DNA from: BNXB01 sp031556375
Lineage (GTDB): Bacteria; Bacteroidota; Bacteroidia; Bacteroidales; Azobacteroidaceae
Direction: 5' to 3'
NCBI GenBank assembly: GCA_031556375.1
Contig: JAVBTA010000023.1
Location: 1 to 18,434, forward strand
DNA length: 18,434 nucleotides
The notes under the pieces were generated by a model. The model ran no database searches. It was not told where the DNA came from and saw nothing but the letters and a program-made list of their open reading frames with translations. Below are positions 6,679-15,143 of the stretch, piece after piece. Position 1 is the first letter of the stretch. Each line of letters starts with the position of its first letter. The position numbers and the translations under genes are program-made.

Positions 6679-8097
6679 ATGATGATTCTTTTGAAAAGAA
6701 ATATATCCCTTTTTTCGATTCTTTTGTTTTTTATCTTGCAACAATCCCTGGCTCAGACTGCCGGAATCAATAGTCTTGTTAAAGCGGCGAATATGAAACA
6801 TGCCAATATTGGCATTAAAGTAGTTGATCTTTCGTCAGGTAAGGCAATTCATGCATATAATGAACAAATGTCGCTTTGCCCGGCATCTTGTATGAAATTA
6901 GTCTCTTCAGCCGCGGCTTTGGAGTTGTTGGGTACTGAATATACCTACAAAACAATATTGTTTACGAATGGAACTGTTAATGAGCAAGGAGTACTAAAAG
7001 GAGACATATACATTAAAGGAGTGGGGGATCCGACACTTGGATCTGAATTTATTGATAATAATCCGAAGGCTTTTTTAGACCAATGGATTGCGGATATTCG
7101 CAAGGCCGGTATAAAATCAATAAATGGAAAAATTGTCGCTTTGGATGGGTTGTTTGGTTATGAAGGAGTTTCTTCCTGGTGGCTGTGGGCTGATATGGGG
7201 AATTATTATGCTCCTGGGATATACGGTATTAGTGTATTTGATAATATCTATCGGTTGAACATGAAGTCAGGAACTGCCGGTACGACTCCTGAAATTTTAG
7301 GTTGGGAACCGACTTCTTTAGATTTGAAATTTGAAAATAATCTGAAAGCGGCTACAAATAATACGGATAGTGCTTATATCTACGGACAACCATTTGATTC
7401 GGAAAGACGGATTTTCGGCACAATTCCACAGAATAGAACTTTATTTACGATTAAAGGAGATATTCCGGATCCCGGATTGTTTTTAGCCTCCTATTTTGCG
7501 GAAACCTTGAAAAAGGCTGGAATCCCGGTCTCAGGGAAAGCTTCTTCTTCCAGAATAGAGAAGATAAACCCGGCAGAGAAAAAAGTCTTGTCGCAAACGA
7601 TTTCCCCTGATTTGAAGAAAATGATTCAGGTGGTAAATTTCAGAAGTAATAATCACTATGCGGAACATATCTTCAGGAAAATCGGATCGGAAAATAAAGT
7701 AAAAGAATTCTGGAGATCAAAAGGATTGGATAGTGATGCCCTTTTTATGTATGATGGCTCTGGTTTGTCGCCGGTTAACGCGGTGAGTGTCGGTTTTTTG
7801 ACGGATCTGCTGGTTTATATGGCAACAAAAAGCAAATATTCAGAGGCATTCTTTCAGTCTTTACCTCGCGCCGGGAAAGAAGGTACTGTCGTAAATTTTC
7901 TGAAAAACACCTCTTTAGAAGGCATTTCCCGAATGAAAAGCGGGAGTATGGAGGGTGTGTACTCTTATAGCGGATATGTGGATAAAAACGGAAAACGCTA
8001 TGCCTTTTCCGTTATGGTAAATAAATTCAATGGTTCGCGTCCTGAAGTCCGCAAACAAATAGAGAAATTATTACTCTCCTTGTTTAGCAACCCGTAA
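6679..8097 (+). CDS. dacB: D-alanyl-D-alanine carboxypeptidase/endopeptidase (PBP4, peptidase S13)
   Basis: This 472-residue protein cleaves the terminal D-Ala of peptidoglycan stem peptides and, in the PBP4 class, the peptide crosslinks, acting in the periplasm. A signal peptide ends near SLAQ (about residue 26). All three penicillin-binding motifs are visible: S-C-M-K with the nucleophile at about Ser70, S-N-N at about 323-325 in VNFRSNNHYAEH, and K-S-G at 420-422 in MKSGSMEG. The long insertion between the first two motifs (GVGDPTLGSE onward) is typical of family S13. An upstream in-frame TTG at 6673 is possible, but ATG 6679 fits the promoter spacing better; a second ATG follows at 6682. 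The 3' end overlaps the convergent gldH gene by 27 bp. Confidence 0.94.
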   Translation: MMILLKRNISLFSILLFFILQQSLAQTAGINSLVKAANMKHANIGIKVVDLSSGKAIHAYNEQMSLCPASCMKLVSSAAALELLGTEYTYKTILFTNGTVNEQGVLKGDIYIKGVGDPTLGSEFIDNNPKAFLDQWIADIRKAGIKSINGKIVALDGLFGYEGVSSWWLWADMGNYYAPGIYGISVFDNIYRLNMKSGTAGTTPEILGWEPTSLDLKFENNLKAATNNTDSAYIYGQPFDSERRIFGTIPQNRTLFTIKGDIPDPGLFLASYFAETLKKAGIPVSGKASSSRIEKINPAEKKVLSQTISPDLKKMIQVVNFRSNNHYAEHIFRKIGSENKVKEFWRSKGLDSDALFMYDGSGLSPVNAVSVGFLTDLLVYMATKSKYSEAFFQSLPRAGKEGTVVNFLKNTSLEGISRMKSGSMEGVYSYSGYVDKNGKRYAFSVMVNKFNGSRPEVRKQIEKLLLSLFSNP

Positions 8098-8553
8098 TCC
8101 GATATCCGATATTCCTTGCAACTCATTCTCTCTCATCCCTTGTTTGATGGAATAAAGATATGTACCGGGAATACGAAAACGAACGTTTTGTTCAAAAGGG
8201 AGACTTAGAGTATATAGAGAACTTCCATTTCCATGCCATTTCCCATAAGCATCAGCTAATTCGCAATTGACAGTATCTTTCCTGAGATTCCCTTCAGGAG
8301 TCTTTAGGTTGACGAATAACCACAAGTTCCTGAAAGGATAAGATTCATTGTTCCGGATTTCCAGAAAAACATTGTAATAACTTAATGTGTCGGTTATGTT
8401 GACAGCAAAATCGAAAGATGTATTTTGATTCCACTTGGCATCCTCAATGCTTTTGAACTGAAAATACATTTCTTTCTTATTCGTACAGGCTGAAATCACC
8501 ACCGACAAAAAGAACAGGACAAAAAAATATTTACGACTGTTCGGTCTGTCCAT
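8071..8553 (-). CDS. gldH: GldH-family lipoprotein
   Basis: This 160-residue protein has a lipoprotein signal peptide ending in ISAC (Cys23) and a single soluble domain with the GldH layout: WNQNTSFDFAVNITDTLSYYNVFLEIRN, then YPFRNLWLFVNLKTPEG, the segment DAYGKWHGNGSSLYT, and a closing GIRxV-like GISDIGLRVA. In gliding flavobacteria GldH is a lipoprotein required for gliding; in Bacteroidales the homologue is kept although most do not glide, and its task there is less clear. It is the last gene of the metF-holB-ricT-gldH run. Its start overlaps the ricT end by 23 bp and its 3' end overlaps dacB by 27 bp on the other strand. Confidence 0.9.
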   Translation of the reverse strand: MDRPNSRKYFFVLFFLSVVISACTNKKEMYFQFKSIEDAKWNQNTSFDFAVNITDTLSYYNVFLEIRNNESYPFRNLWLFVNLKTPEGNLRKDTVNCELADAYGKWHGNGSSLYTLSLPFEQNVRFRIPGTYLYSIKQGMRENELQGISDIGLRVAKQGE

Positions 8554-9832
8554 TGTCTTTTTTCTTTACAAGTTTAGGCTGCTGATTTTCTCCCCCTTCA
8601 TTCCTTGGTTGATTCTCTCTGTTTCCTCCATTATTTTTTCGAAAATCAGGTCTCTTATTGTTAGGTCTGTTGTCCCTATCTTTGTTGTTACTATCATTAA
8701 GTCCCTTAACGTCTTTAAGTTCCTTGTTCTCCTGGCCTTCTCGACCCTCCCGGTTGCCTTTTTTCTTTTTCTTCTTAGGATTATCAAACCGGGTAACACT
8801 CTCTCCCAAAATATCCTGATATTCTTTTTGAGGCTTATTGTTGTTCTCTGCAATAAGTAATTGATCCGGCCTGATCCCTTTTCTATTCAACCCGATAACT
8901 TCAAAAGCGCGTTCTGCAGTAATCGTTACAAGGTTGGCTGCAAAATTCTTATCCGAGGAATAGGTCATCTGATTTTTGAAAACATCTGTTTTGAAATGAT
9001 AGAATACTCCGTCTTTTGTTTCCAAAGGAATTTCCCTCGAAGGATATTTCTTTTGAGCTTCTGCATACGCATCAACTTCGTAGTTGAGGCAACATTTCAA
9101 TTTGGCGCATTGTCCGGCTAATTTCTGAGGATTCAGCGATATATCTTGTATTCTCGCAGAACCAGTAGATACCGAAATAAAATTAGTCATCCACCCCGAA
9201 CAACATAATTCGCGCCCGCAAGGTCCGATTCCACCGATACGACCCGCTTCCTGACGGGCTCCGATCTGTTTCATCTCGATTCGAACCCGGAAAGCTTCCG
9301 CCAGATCTTTGATCAGTTGGCGAAAATCGACTCGTTCGTCAGCAATATAGTAGAAAATGGCTTTATTTCCATCTCCTTGATACTCAACGTCTCCGATCTT
9401 CATTTGGAGTCCAAGTCCCTCCGCAATTTTCCGTGAACGGATCATGGTGTCGTGTTCCCGTGCTTTAGCTTCTTCGTATTTCTCCAGATCATTAGGTTTT
9501 GCCTTGCGATATATCCGGCGAACCTCAGCATCCGGACGAACCCTGTTCCTTTTCATTTGCAAAAGAACCAGTTTCCCGGTCATGGCTACCGTACCAATAT
9601 CATGTCCAGGACTCGATTCCACAGCGACAATATCTCCTTTTTCCAAAGGTATTTTAGTGCTATTCAGATAATAGCCTTTACGTGTATTCTTAAATTGAAC
9701 TTCCACATAATCGGTGGCAAGTTCGGATTCGGGGATGTCGCATAGCCAATCGTATGAGTTTAGCTTGTTTACATTCTTGCAACAGCCTTTTTTGTTCATA
9801 CAGCATCCTCCGTTATATAATCTGTATTCCAT
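8531..9832 (-). CDS. ricT: PSP1-domain protein (RicT/YaaT-like)
   Basis: This 433-residue protein contains the PSP1 domain at about residues 43-330. In Bacillus subtilis the homologue YaaT/RicT works with RicA and RicF in a complex affecting RNA processing and phosphorelay. The conserved cysteines are present: GPCGRELCC (Cys205, 210, 211) and CAKLKCC (Cys242, 247, 248), which in the Ric complex help bind Fe-S clusters. The N-terminus is cysteine-rich too (GGCC and KKGCC), followed by the LNSYDWL segment usual in Bacteroidota. From about residue 352 the protein ends in a long low-complexity tail rich in Lys, Arg, Asn, Gly and Glu, starting with six lysines in a row; such tails suggest RNA contact. 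ATG 9799 (residue 12) is an alternative start. It follows holB by 12 bp. Confidence 0.9.
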   Translation of the reverse strand: MEYRLYNGGCCMNKKGCCKNVNKLNSYDWLCDIPESELATDYVEVQFKNTRKGYYLNSTKIPLEKGDIVAVESSPGHDIGTVAMTGKLVLLQMKRNRVRPDAEVRRIYRKAKPNDLEKYEEAKAREHDTMIRSRKIAEGLGLQMKIGDVEYQGDGNKAIFYYIADERVDFRQLIKDLAEAFRVRIEMKQIGARQEAGRIGGIGPCGRELCCSGWMTNFISVSTGSARIQDISLNPQKLAGQCAKLKCCLNYEVDAYAEAQKKYPSREIPLETKDGVFYHFKTDVFKNQMTYSSDKNFAANLVTITAERAFEVIGLNRKGIRPDQLLIAENNNKPQKEYQDILGESVTRFDNPKKKKKKGNREGREGQENKELKDVKGLNDSNNKDRDNRPNNKRPDFRKNNGGNRENQPRNEGGENQQPKLVKKKDNGQTEQS

Positions 9833-9844
9833 AATGCAAATTTA

Positions 9845-10984
9845 TTATTTTTTCAATAGAACCGCAATTTTCATCGACAAATCGAGGAATATCATCTTCG
9901 GATTGACATTCTGTTCGATATGTCTTTCTGCTAATTCCAGTTCTTCCATTAGCTCAATAACATTACGTTCGTTGACGTATGTGGAAAAATTAACGGAAAA
10001 TCCGGATTCTGCGGTGTTCATATAATTAATCTCGTTAGAATTAAGACGGTAGACAAAATTCTCCCTGATCATATGTTGTGCATATGTAAGGAAGCTCTTT
10101 TGCCACTCTCGACCCATAGAGGCAAAATAATCACCTTTTACCTTCATGTTTTTAATATTTCGTGTCCAGCAATTACGCATAATCGTGATAAACAACTCCA
10201 GGAATTCTTCATCTTCTGCATTGTGTTCGAGTACCTCTTCTGCTTTGAGATAACTTCCGTTGGCCAGATGTACGATTGAAGCCATTTCCTCCCCAGGAAG
10301 GACGTATTTTCCTGCAATTGCTTTGGATAGGCTGCTTTCGTCGATAGGAGGAACATGCAGACTTTGCGACCGGGAACGAATAGTGCCCAGTACCCTGTCC
10401 GGATCTTCCGAAATCAGCAAGAATATCGTTTTATCGTAAGGCTCCTCGATGATTTTCAATAATTTATTGGAGCACTCTTCCTGCATTTTTTCGGGCAGCC
10501 ATATGATCATGAGTTTATATTCCGCCTCATAAATTTTCAGGTTGAGTTTTTTTAAGATACTATCACTTTCAACAGTGTAAATAGTGCCTTGAGAATTTTC
10601 CGCTCCGATTTCCGATAGCCAGGATGAAAGTTTGAAATAGATATTTTTATTCAAAAAACCTCTCCATTCTGAAATATAATCATCGCAAATCGTATCTTTT
10701 TCACTCGCTCCCGAACTCTTTTTCTTTTTGACTATAGGAAAAACAAAATGCAAATCAGGATGAGTGTACTTATTGTACTTAATACAAGAAGGGCATATCC
10801 CGCAAGAGTCATTATCCTGCTTGTTTGTACAGTTTAGATATTGGGCATAAGCAATTGCTAAAGGAAGAGCTCCTACGCCCTCGTTGCCGTGAAACAGCTG
10901 AGCATGAGGGGTTTGTCTCGATTGTACTGAGCGGACTAATCGTTCTTTTAACTGTTGTTGCCCTATGACATCACTGAATTTCAT
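9845..10984 (-). CDS. holB: DNA polymerase III, delta' subunit (clamp loader)
   Basis: This 379-residue AAA+ protein opens with MKFSDVIGQQQLKERLVRSV, the usual clamp-loader start. The P-loop is degenerate (GNEGVGAL, with Ala where the essential Lys should be), and delta' subunits are known not to hydrolyse ATP. A four-cysteine zinc site is present at Cys52, 61, 64 and 67 (CGICPSC). Further blocks are LMIIWLPEKMQEECSNKLLKIIEEP (Walker B/sensor region) and TIRSRSQ in place of the Ser-Arg-Cys motif of active subunits. These two substitutions support delta' rather than gamma/tau. One base separates its start from the metF stop, so the two are surely co-transcribed. Confidence 0.93.
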   Translation of the reverse strand: MKFSDVIGQQQLKERLVRSVQSRQTPHAQLFHGNEGVGALPLAIAYAQYLNCTNKQDNDSCGICPSCIKYNKYTHPDLHFVFPIVKKKKSSGASEKDTICDDYISEWRGFLNKNIYFKLSSWLSEIGAENSQGTIYTVESDSILKKLNLKIYEAEYKLMIIWLPEKMQEECSNKLLKIIEEPYDKTIFLLISEDPDRVLGTIRSRSQSLHVPPIDESSLSKAIAGKYVLPGEEMASIVHLANGSYLKAEEVLEHNAEDEEFLELFITIMRNCWTRNIKNMKVKGDYFASMGREWQKSFLTYAQHMIRENFVYRLNSNEINYMNTAESGFSVNFSTYVNERNVIELMEELELAERHIEQNVNPKMIFLDLSMKIAVLLKK

Positions 10985-10985
10985 G

Positions 10986-11939
10986 TTAATATATTGCCTT
11001 TGCTATCTGACGTACACTGTCCGTTGCCATAAGTGTATAAAAATGTAAACTGGGGACTCCATGGGAGATTAGTTCTTTACATTGCTGTATGCTCCATTCG
11101 GCACCGACTATTTTAGCTTCTTCGTCAGTCTTACATTTTCTTAATTCTGTTTCCAACGCTTCCGGAATCTCAGACCTGAATATTTTGGGTAAAACAGTTA
11201 ACTGATTCATCAGAACGATAGGCTTAATGCCCGGAATAATAGGAACATTGATGCCTTCTTCCCTGCAACGGGACACAAAATCAAAGTATTTTTGATTGTC
11301 GAAAAACATCTGAGTAACAGCATATTCAGCTCCTGCATCGATTTTTTGCTTTAAAAATGCGATGTCGGATTCCAGGTTAGGTGCTTCTTCATGTTTTTCC
11401 GGATAACATGCCACTCCGTAAGAAAACGGGGTCTCCATCTTTTCAAACCGGCTTCCATCCGAAGCAATACCCTCATTGAAATTATTGACCTGCTTCTGAA
11501 GATCAGTTGTATGATTATGACTATCTCCCGGAGCTATTTGGTCAGGATCTAATTTGTTCGCGTCGCCGCGGAGCAATAAAAGATCGTGGACTCTCAAAAA
11601 GTTCAGGTCCAGCAATGCATATTCCGTTTCCATCCTGGTAAATCCTTTGCAGATGATATGGGGAACAGCCGTAATACCGTAGTGGTACTGAATGGCAGCT
11701 GCAATTGCTACGGTTCCGGGACGTTTACGGATATTGACTTTTTTCATTAACCCTCCATCAGCTTCCTGATAAATATTTTCGCTGTGGTGAGTCGTGATAT
11801 TAATATATTTGGGGTCGAATTCTCGTAGTTTATCGATAATGCTACACACTTTAGAGAAGTTGTTCCCTTTCAGAGGAGGCAATATTTCAAAAGAAAAAGC
11901 GGTTTTATTGCTGTTATTTAATAGGTCTATAACTCTCAT
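10986..11939 (-). CDS. metF: methylenetetrahydrofolate reductase
   Basis: This 317-residue flavoprotein reduces 5,10-methylene-THF to 5-methyl-THF for methionine synthesis. Recognisable blocks are FSFEILPPLKG near the N-terminus (with the catalytic Glu), YINITTHHSE, VPHIICKGFTRMETEYALLDL, LLLLRGDANK (family LRGD), FSYGVACYPEKHEEAPN, GAEYAVTQMFFDNQKYFDFV, NVPIIPGIKPI and a closing VPSLHFYTL. The length equals that of bacterial MetF. I chose ATG 11939 (MRVIDLLNN); a TTG nine bases upstream is possible but less likely. It is the first gene of the minus-strand operon and is divergent from ilvE with 69 bp between the start codons. No S-adenosylmethionine riboswitch fits in so short a leader. Confidence 0.95.
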   Translation of the reverse strand: MRVIDLLNNSNKTAFSFEILPPLKGNNFSKVCSIIDKLREFDPKYINITTHHSENIYQEADGGLMKKVNIRKRPGTVAIAAAIQYHYGITAVPHIICKGFTRMETEYALLDLNFLRVHDLLLLRGDANKLDPDQIAPGDSHNHTTDLQKQVNNFNEGIASDGSRFEKMETPFSYGVACYPEKHEEAPNLESDIAFLKQKIDAGAEYAVTQMFFDNQKYFDFVSRCREEGINVPIIPGIKPIVLMNQLTVLPKIFRSEIPEALETELRKCKTDEEAKIVGAEWSIQQCKELISHGVPSLHFYTLMATDSVRQIAKAIY

Positions 11940-11953
11940 TCTAATCAAAATTT

Positions 11954-11984
11954 ATTGCAAAGATAATATAAATCATTACATTTG
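11954..11984. promoter_or_regulatory. divergent promoters of metF and ilvE
   Basis: On the plus strand TACATTTG (11977-11984) is an exact -7 box, with ATTG (11954-11957) 19 bp upstream, giving an ilvE leader of about 18 nt. On the minus strand TATCTTTG (11965-11958) is an exact -7 box for metF with a leader of about 12 nt; its -33 region is weak. The plus-strand -33 box abuts the minus-strand -7 box, so the polymerases would compete. Confidence 0.6.
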
Positions 11985-12008
11985 CACCATCAATAAATTT
12001 ACTTTTAC

Positions 12009-13025
12009 ATGGAAAATATCAATTGGTCGGAACTATCGTTCGGTTACATGAAGACAGATTATAATGTGAGATCTTATTATCGTGATGGCAAATGGAGCGA
12101 ATTGGAAGTCAGTGATTCGGAATATATTCCTATGCACATGGCTGCAACTTGTTTACATTACGGGCAGGAAGCATTCGAAGGTTTGAAAGCTTTTAAAGGA
12201 AAAGACGGTAAGATCCGTATTTTCCGGATGCGTGAGAATGCTTTGCGTATGCAGTCTTCCTGTCATGGTATTATGATGCAGGAATTACCGGTTGAAATTT
12301 TTGAAAAAGCTGTTATTGAGGCGATTAAGCGTAATGAGCGTTTTGTGCCTCCATACGAAAGCGGTGCGTCATTATATATTCGTCCGTTACTTATTGGTAC
12401 AGGTGCTCAGGTGGGCGTAAAGCCTGCTTCGGAATACTTATTTATCGTGTTTGTAACACCGGTAGGCCCATATTTCAAGGAAGGATTCAAACCGACTCCG
12501 TATGCTATCATCCGTGGTTATGACCGTGCAGCACCTCTGGGTACAGGAACTATCAAAGTCGGAGGAAATTACGCAGCGAGTCTTGTTGCCGGTAGTATTG
12601 CACATTCAAAAGGTTACTCGGCAGTGCTTTATCTTGATGCAAAAGAGAAAAAATATATTGATGAGTGTGGTCCTGCCAACTTTTTCGGAATAAAAAATAA
12701 CACCTATATCACACCGGAATCGTCATCTATCTTGCCTTCTATCACAAATAAAAGTTTGATTGTATTGGCGGAAGAACTGGGAATGAAAGTGGAACGCCGT
12801 CCTGTCCCGGTAGAAGAACTGGCAACTTTTGAAGAAGCCGGAGCTTGTGGAACAGCTGCTGTAATCAGTCCTGTATTGAAAATCGATGATTTGGATGAAA
12901 ATAAATCATATGTTTTCTCAAAAGATGGTCAGGCTGGTCCGGTAAGCCTCAAATTATATAATAAATTAAGAGCAATCCAATATGGTGACGAAGCTGATAA
13001 ATACGGTTGGATTACAATTGTTTAA
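12009..13025 (+). CDS. ilvE: branched-chain amino-acid aminotransferase
   Basis: This 338-residue fold-type IV PLP enzyme transfers amino groups between glutamate and the keto acids of Val, Leu and Ile. Visible are LHYGQEAFEGLKAFKGKDGK (49-68), the SLYIRPLLIGTG segment, the PLP-binding Lys183 in GTGTIKVGGNYAAS, ECGPANFFGIK with the conserved Glu, the phosphate-binding SITNKSLIVLAEELG, and GTAAVISPV. Length and order match the class II (BCAT) type. The start is ATG 12009, about 18 nt after a predicted transcription start. A hairpin follows the stop codon, ahead of the aldo/keto reductase. Confidence 0.95.
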   Translation: MENINWSELSFGYMKTDYNVRSYYRDGKWSELEVSDSEYIPMHMAATCLHYGQEAFEGLKAFKGKDGKIRIFRMRENALRMQSSCHGIMMQELPVEIFEKAVIEAIKRNERFVPPYESGASLYIRPLLIGTGAQVGVKPASEYLFIVFVTPVGPYFKEGFKPTPYAIIRGYDRAAPLGTGTIKVGGNYAASLVAGSIAHSKGYSAVLYLDAKEKKYIDECGPANFFGIKNNTYITPESSSILPSITNKSLIVLAEELGMKVERRPVPVEELATFEEAGACGTAAVISPVLKIDDLDENKSYVFSKDGQAGPVSLKLYNKLRAIQYGDEADKYGWITIV

Positions 13026-13030
13026 TTAAT

Positions 13031-13081
13031 TGAGAATTGAGAATAAAGTCATTCTCAATTCTCAGGTCTCAATTCTCAATT
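13031..13081. repeat. 14-bp inverted repeat built from a GAATTGAGA unit, plus a further copy
   Basis: TGAGAATTGAGAAT (13031-13044) and its exact complement ATTCTCAATTCTCA (13051-13064) enclose a 6-nt loop. A further copy of the right arm lies at 13068-13081. The repeat fills the whole gap between ilvE and the reductase start. No T-run follows, so it is not a classic terminator; in RNA either of the right-hand copies could pair with the left arm. Such repeats occur between genes in Bacteroidales. Confidence 0.7.
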
Positions 13082-13084
13082 ATT

Positions 13085-14257
13085 ATGAATGTCAATAGAA
13101 GAAATTTTCTCCGAATCTCAGCAACAGCAGGCGCTGGAGCTCTTCTCCTGAATCCTGTAGATTCTTTGGCCTCAGTGAAGGCCGATAATGCACCTAAGTT
13201 TCCAACCCGAAAATTGGGAAAAACAGGTTTAGAACTCCCGATCTTAAGCATGGGGGTCATGCGTGCGGATAACCCTTCTGTATTGAGAGCTGCATATAAT
13301 TCCGGAATTGTTCATTTTGATACGGCTCATGGTTATCAAAATGGAAAAAATGAGGAAATGGTCGGTAATTTCTTTAAGGGTAAACCCCGTGAATCATTTA
13401 TAGTAGCGACAAAAGGAAAAGCAAATTATCCGTATTCCGAAAATTTTGAAAAAGAATTTTCAGATCTCTTGGACACCTCACTCAGACGTCTTCAAATGGA
13501 TTATGTGGATATTTTCTATGCTCATGCGGTGAAGGAAATTGAAGAGGTCAATGATCCACGTATGGTGGCTCTTTTGTCGAAATTCAAAAAAGAAGGTAAA
13601 GTTAAATTTATAGGATTTTCCACTCACGCTAATAACCCGGCTCAGATAGATGCCGCTGTTGAAGCAGGTATTTATGATGTTATCCTGTTGAGCTATAATT
13701 TTAAGCTGAAACAATTGAAGGAAACGGATGAGGCTATTGCCCGTGGAGTGAAAGCCGGAATCGGTTTTGTCGCAATGAAGACAATGACCGGAGGAACAGC
13801 TGATGCAGACGGGAAAAAGAAAATCGATGCCGGAGCTTGCCTGAAATGGGCATGGAAGAATGAGAATATTACAACTATCATTCCCGGTTTTACCAATTAC
13901 GATGAGTTGGATCAATGTATTACTGCTGCTAATGATCCCAAATTGTCTGCTAAAGAACAGGAATACCTTGCCGCGCTTTGTAATGAAGAATTGTTGTATT
14001 GCGTGAATTGTGAGAAATGTGTCGCCGATTGTGTCGAGCATTTGCCTATTCCGGATATGATGCGGGCTTATATGTACAATTACGGATATAAACAGCCGGC
14101 TTTGTCGAAAGATACCCTGATGGAATTAGCATTATCCGATAAAGTCTGCACTTCTTGCAGCACTTGTTCTGTGACATGTACAGAAGGATTCGATGTTCAG
14201 AAAAAAATCGCAGCGATTTCTCAATTAAGGAATATTCCGAATGAATTTTTAGTCTGA
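13085..14257 (+). CDS. Tat-exported aldo/keto reductase with two [4Fe-4S] motifs
   Basis: This 390-residue protein begins with a twin-arginine signal (NRRNFLRISATAGAGALLL), indicating export of a folded, cofactor-bearing enzyme. The aldo/keto reductase barrel at about 40-300 keeps the catalytic tetrad: Asp79 and Tyr84 (HFDTAHGY), Lys110 (VATKGK) and His147 (YAHAV). A ferredoxin-like C-terminus carries two CxxCxxCxxxC motifs, Cys306/309/312/316 and Cys355/358/361/365. The substrate and electron donor are unknown; periplasmic NADPH use is unlikely, so the clusters may carry the electrons. I start at ATG 13085, where the Tat motif is complete, rather than at the upstream TTG 13037, which lies in the repeat. 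A DUF6599-like gene follows after 7 bp, in the same operon. Confidence 0.9.
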   Translation: MNVNRRNFLRISATAGAGALLLNPVDSLASVKADNAPKFPTRKLGKTGLELPILSMGVMRADNPSVLRAAYNSGIVHFDTAHGYQNGKNEEMVGNFFKGKPRESFIVATKGKANYPYSENFEKEFSDLLDTSLRRLQMDYVDIFYAHAVKEIEEVNDPRMVALLSKFKKEGKVKFIGFSTHANNPAQIDAAVEAGIYDVILLSYNFKLKQLKETDEAIARGVKAGIGFVAMKTMTGGTADADGKKKIDAGACLKWAWKNENITTIIPGFTNYDELDQCITAANDPKLSAKEQEYLAALCNEELLYCVNCEKCVADCVEHLPIPDMMRAYMYNYGYKQPALSKDTLMELALSDKVCTSCSTCSVTCTEGFDVQKKIAAISQLRNIPNEFLV

Positions 14258-14264
14258 CGTTATT

Positions 14265-15143
14265 ATGAGGAAAAATTATTTTAGTTTATTCTTTTGTTTT
14301 TGTTTAATTTCGTTACTTTCGGCTCAAACACCAACAGAGTTGAAATCGTATCTTCCTGTGGTTAACGGTTGGAATGTCTCAGCTGATATAGAGGTGTTTA
14401 ATCGTGATAATTTATTTCAAAGGATAAATGGAGCTGCTCCGTTATTTTTGGAAAATAATTTTCAGGAAATGACATCGATGGTCTACACAAAAGGAGAAGA
14501 TTATATTACAATTCAGGCTTATCGTCATTCTACTCCGATTGATGCTTTCGGAATGTATTCATCCGAACGTTCTTCGGATATGACTTATTATAAAATAGGA
14601 GGAGAGGCTCAGGCTGATAATACAGGATTGTATTGTTTTGCCGGTTGTATTTATCTGAAGATGCAGGTAAACAACGACTCGGAAGAAATAGGGGAGGTTT
14701 TGCGTACAATAGCGAAGGGCTTGACTTCTAAAGTAGAACCGAATGCTACTTATCCGGGTCTATTCAAATATTTTCCGGAAGAAAATAAACAAGAATACTC
14801 AGAGTCATACATTACTTCTAATTATATTGGTCATGAGTTTCTGGAAGGAGTTTATACCTGTAATTATAAAAAAGGCGACAAATCGGTTCAACTGTTTGCG
14901 ATTGAAGCAAAAGGTCAGGAGAAACTCCTGCAGACTGGTGAAAAATACTTTGCTTTCACAAAACAAACGGAAATTCCGGAAGAAGGGAAGCTATTTATCA
15001 TCAAAGATAAATACAATGGAGATATCCCATGTATCTGGAAAGATAGATATGCTGTTGGAATTTTTAATGAAAACGGTGATGATCTGGGTGTTTTTGCCGA
15101 TGGTGCCCTGATTGAGCAATTCGTGAAAAATCTGGCTGAATGA
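14265..15143 (+). CDS. secreted DUF6599-like protein
   Basis: This 292-residue protein has a signal peptide (MRKNYFSLFFCFCLISLLSA, cleavage before or after QT). The mature part resembles DUF6599: NLFQRINGAAPLFLENNF (family NLWxYINGAAExYxxYGF), YITIQAYRHSTPIDAFGMYSSERS and a C-terminal repeat of the same theme. The function of this family is unknown. It begins 7 bp after the Tat-exported reductase and overlaps the next gene in an ATGA, so the three are probably translated from one message and may work in the same compartment. No catalytic motif is evident. The family name is from memory of its motifs, so treat it as likely but unproven. Confidence 0.75.
   Translation: MRKNYFSLFFCFCLISLLSAQTPTELKSYLPVVNGWNVSADIEVFNRDNLFQRINGAAPLFLENNFQEMTSMVYTKGEDYITIQAYRHSTPIDAFGMYSSERSSDMTYYKIGGEAQADNTGLYCFAGCIYLKMQVNNDSEEIGEVLRTIAKGLTSKVEPNATYPGLFKYFPEENKQEYSESYITSNYIGHEFLEGVYTCNYKKGDKSVQLFAIEAKGQEKLLQTGEKYFAFTKQTEIPEEGKLFIIKDKYNGDIPCIWKDRYAVGIFNENGDDLGVFADGALIEQFVKNLAE

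Noticed and set aside
8609..9121. Plus-strand frames opposite the ricT gene
   Set aside because: Leu/Phe-rich products result from reading the Lys/Glu-rich tail in reverse; no start context or family match.
10870..10886. Defective Walker A of holB as a sign of a pseudogene
   Set aside because: Delta' subunits commonly have degenerate nucleotide sites; the rest of the protein is intact and in a conserved operon.
11940..12008. Riboswitch controlling metF or ilvE
   Set aside because: Predicted leaders are under 20 nt on both sides, too short for a SAM or leucine-type element.
13478..14041. 187-codon minus-strand frame opposite the aldo/keto reductase
   Set aside because: It is the antisense of a gene with clear domains and has no protein-family features.
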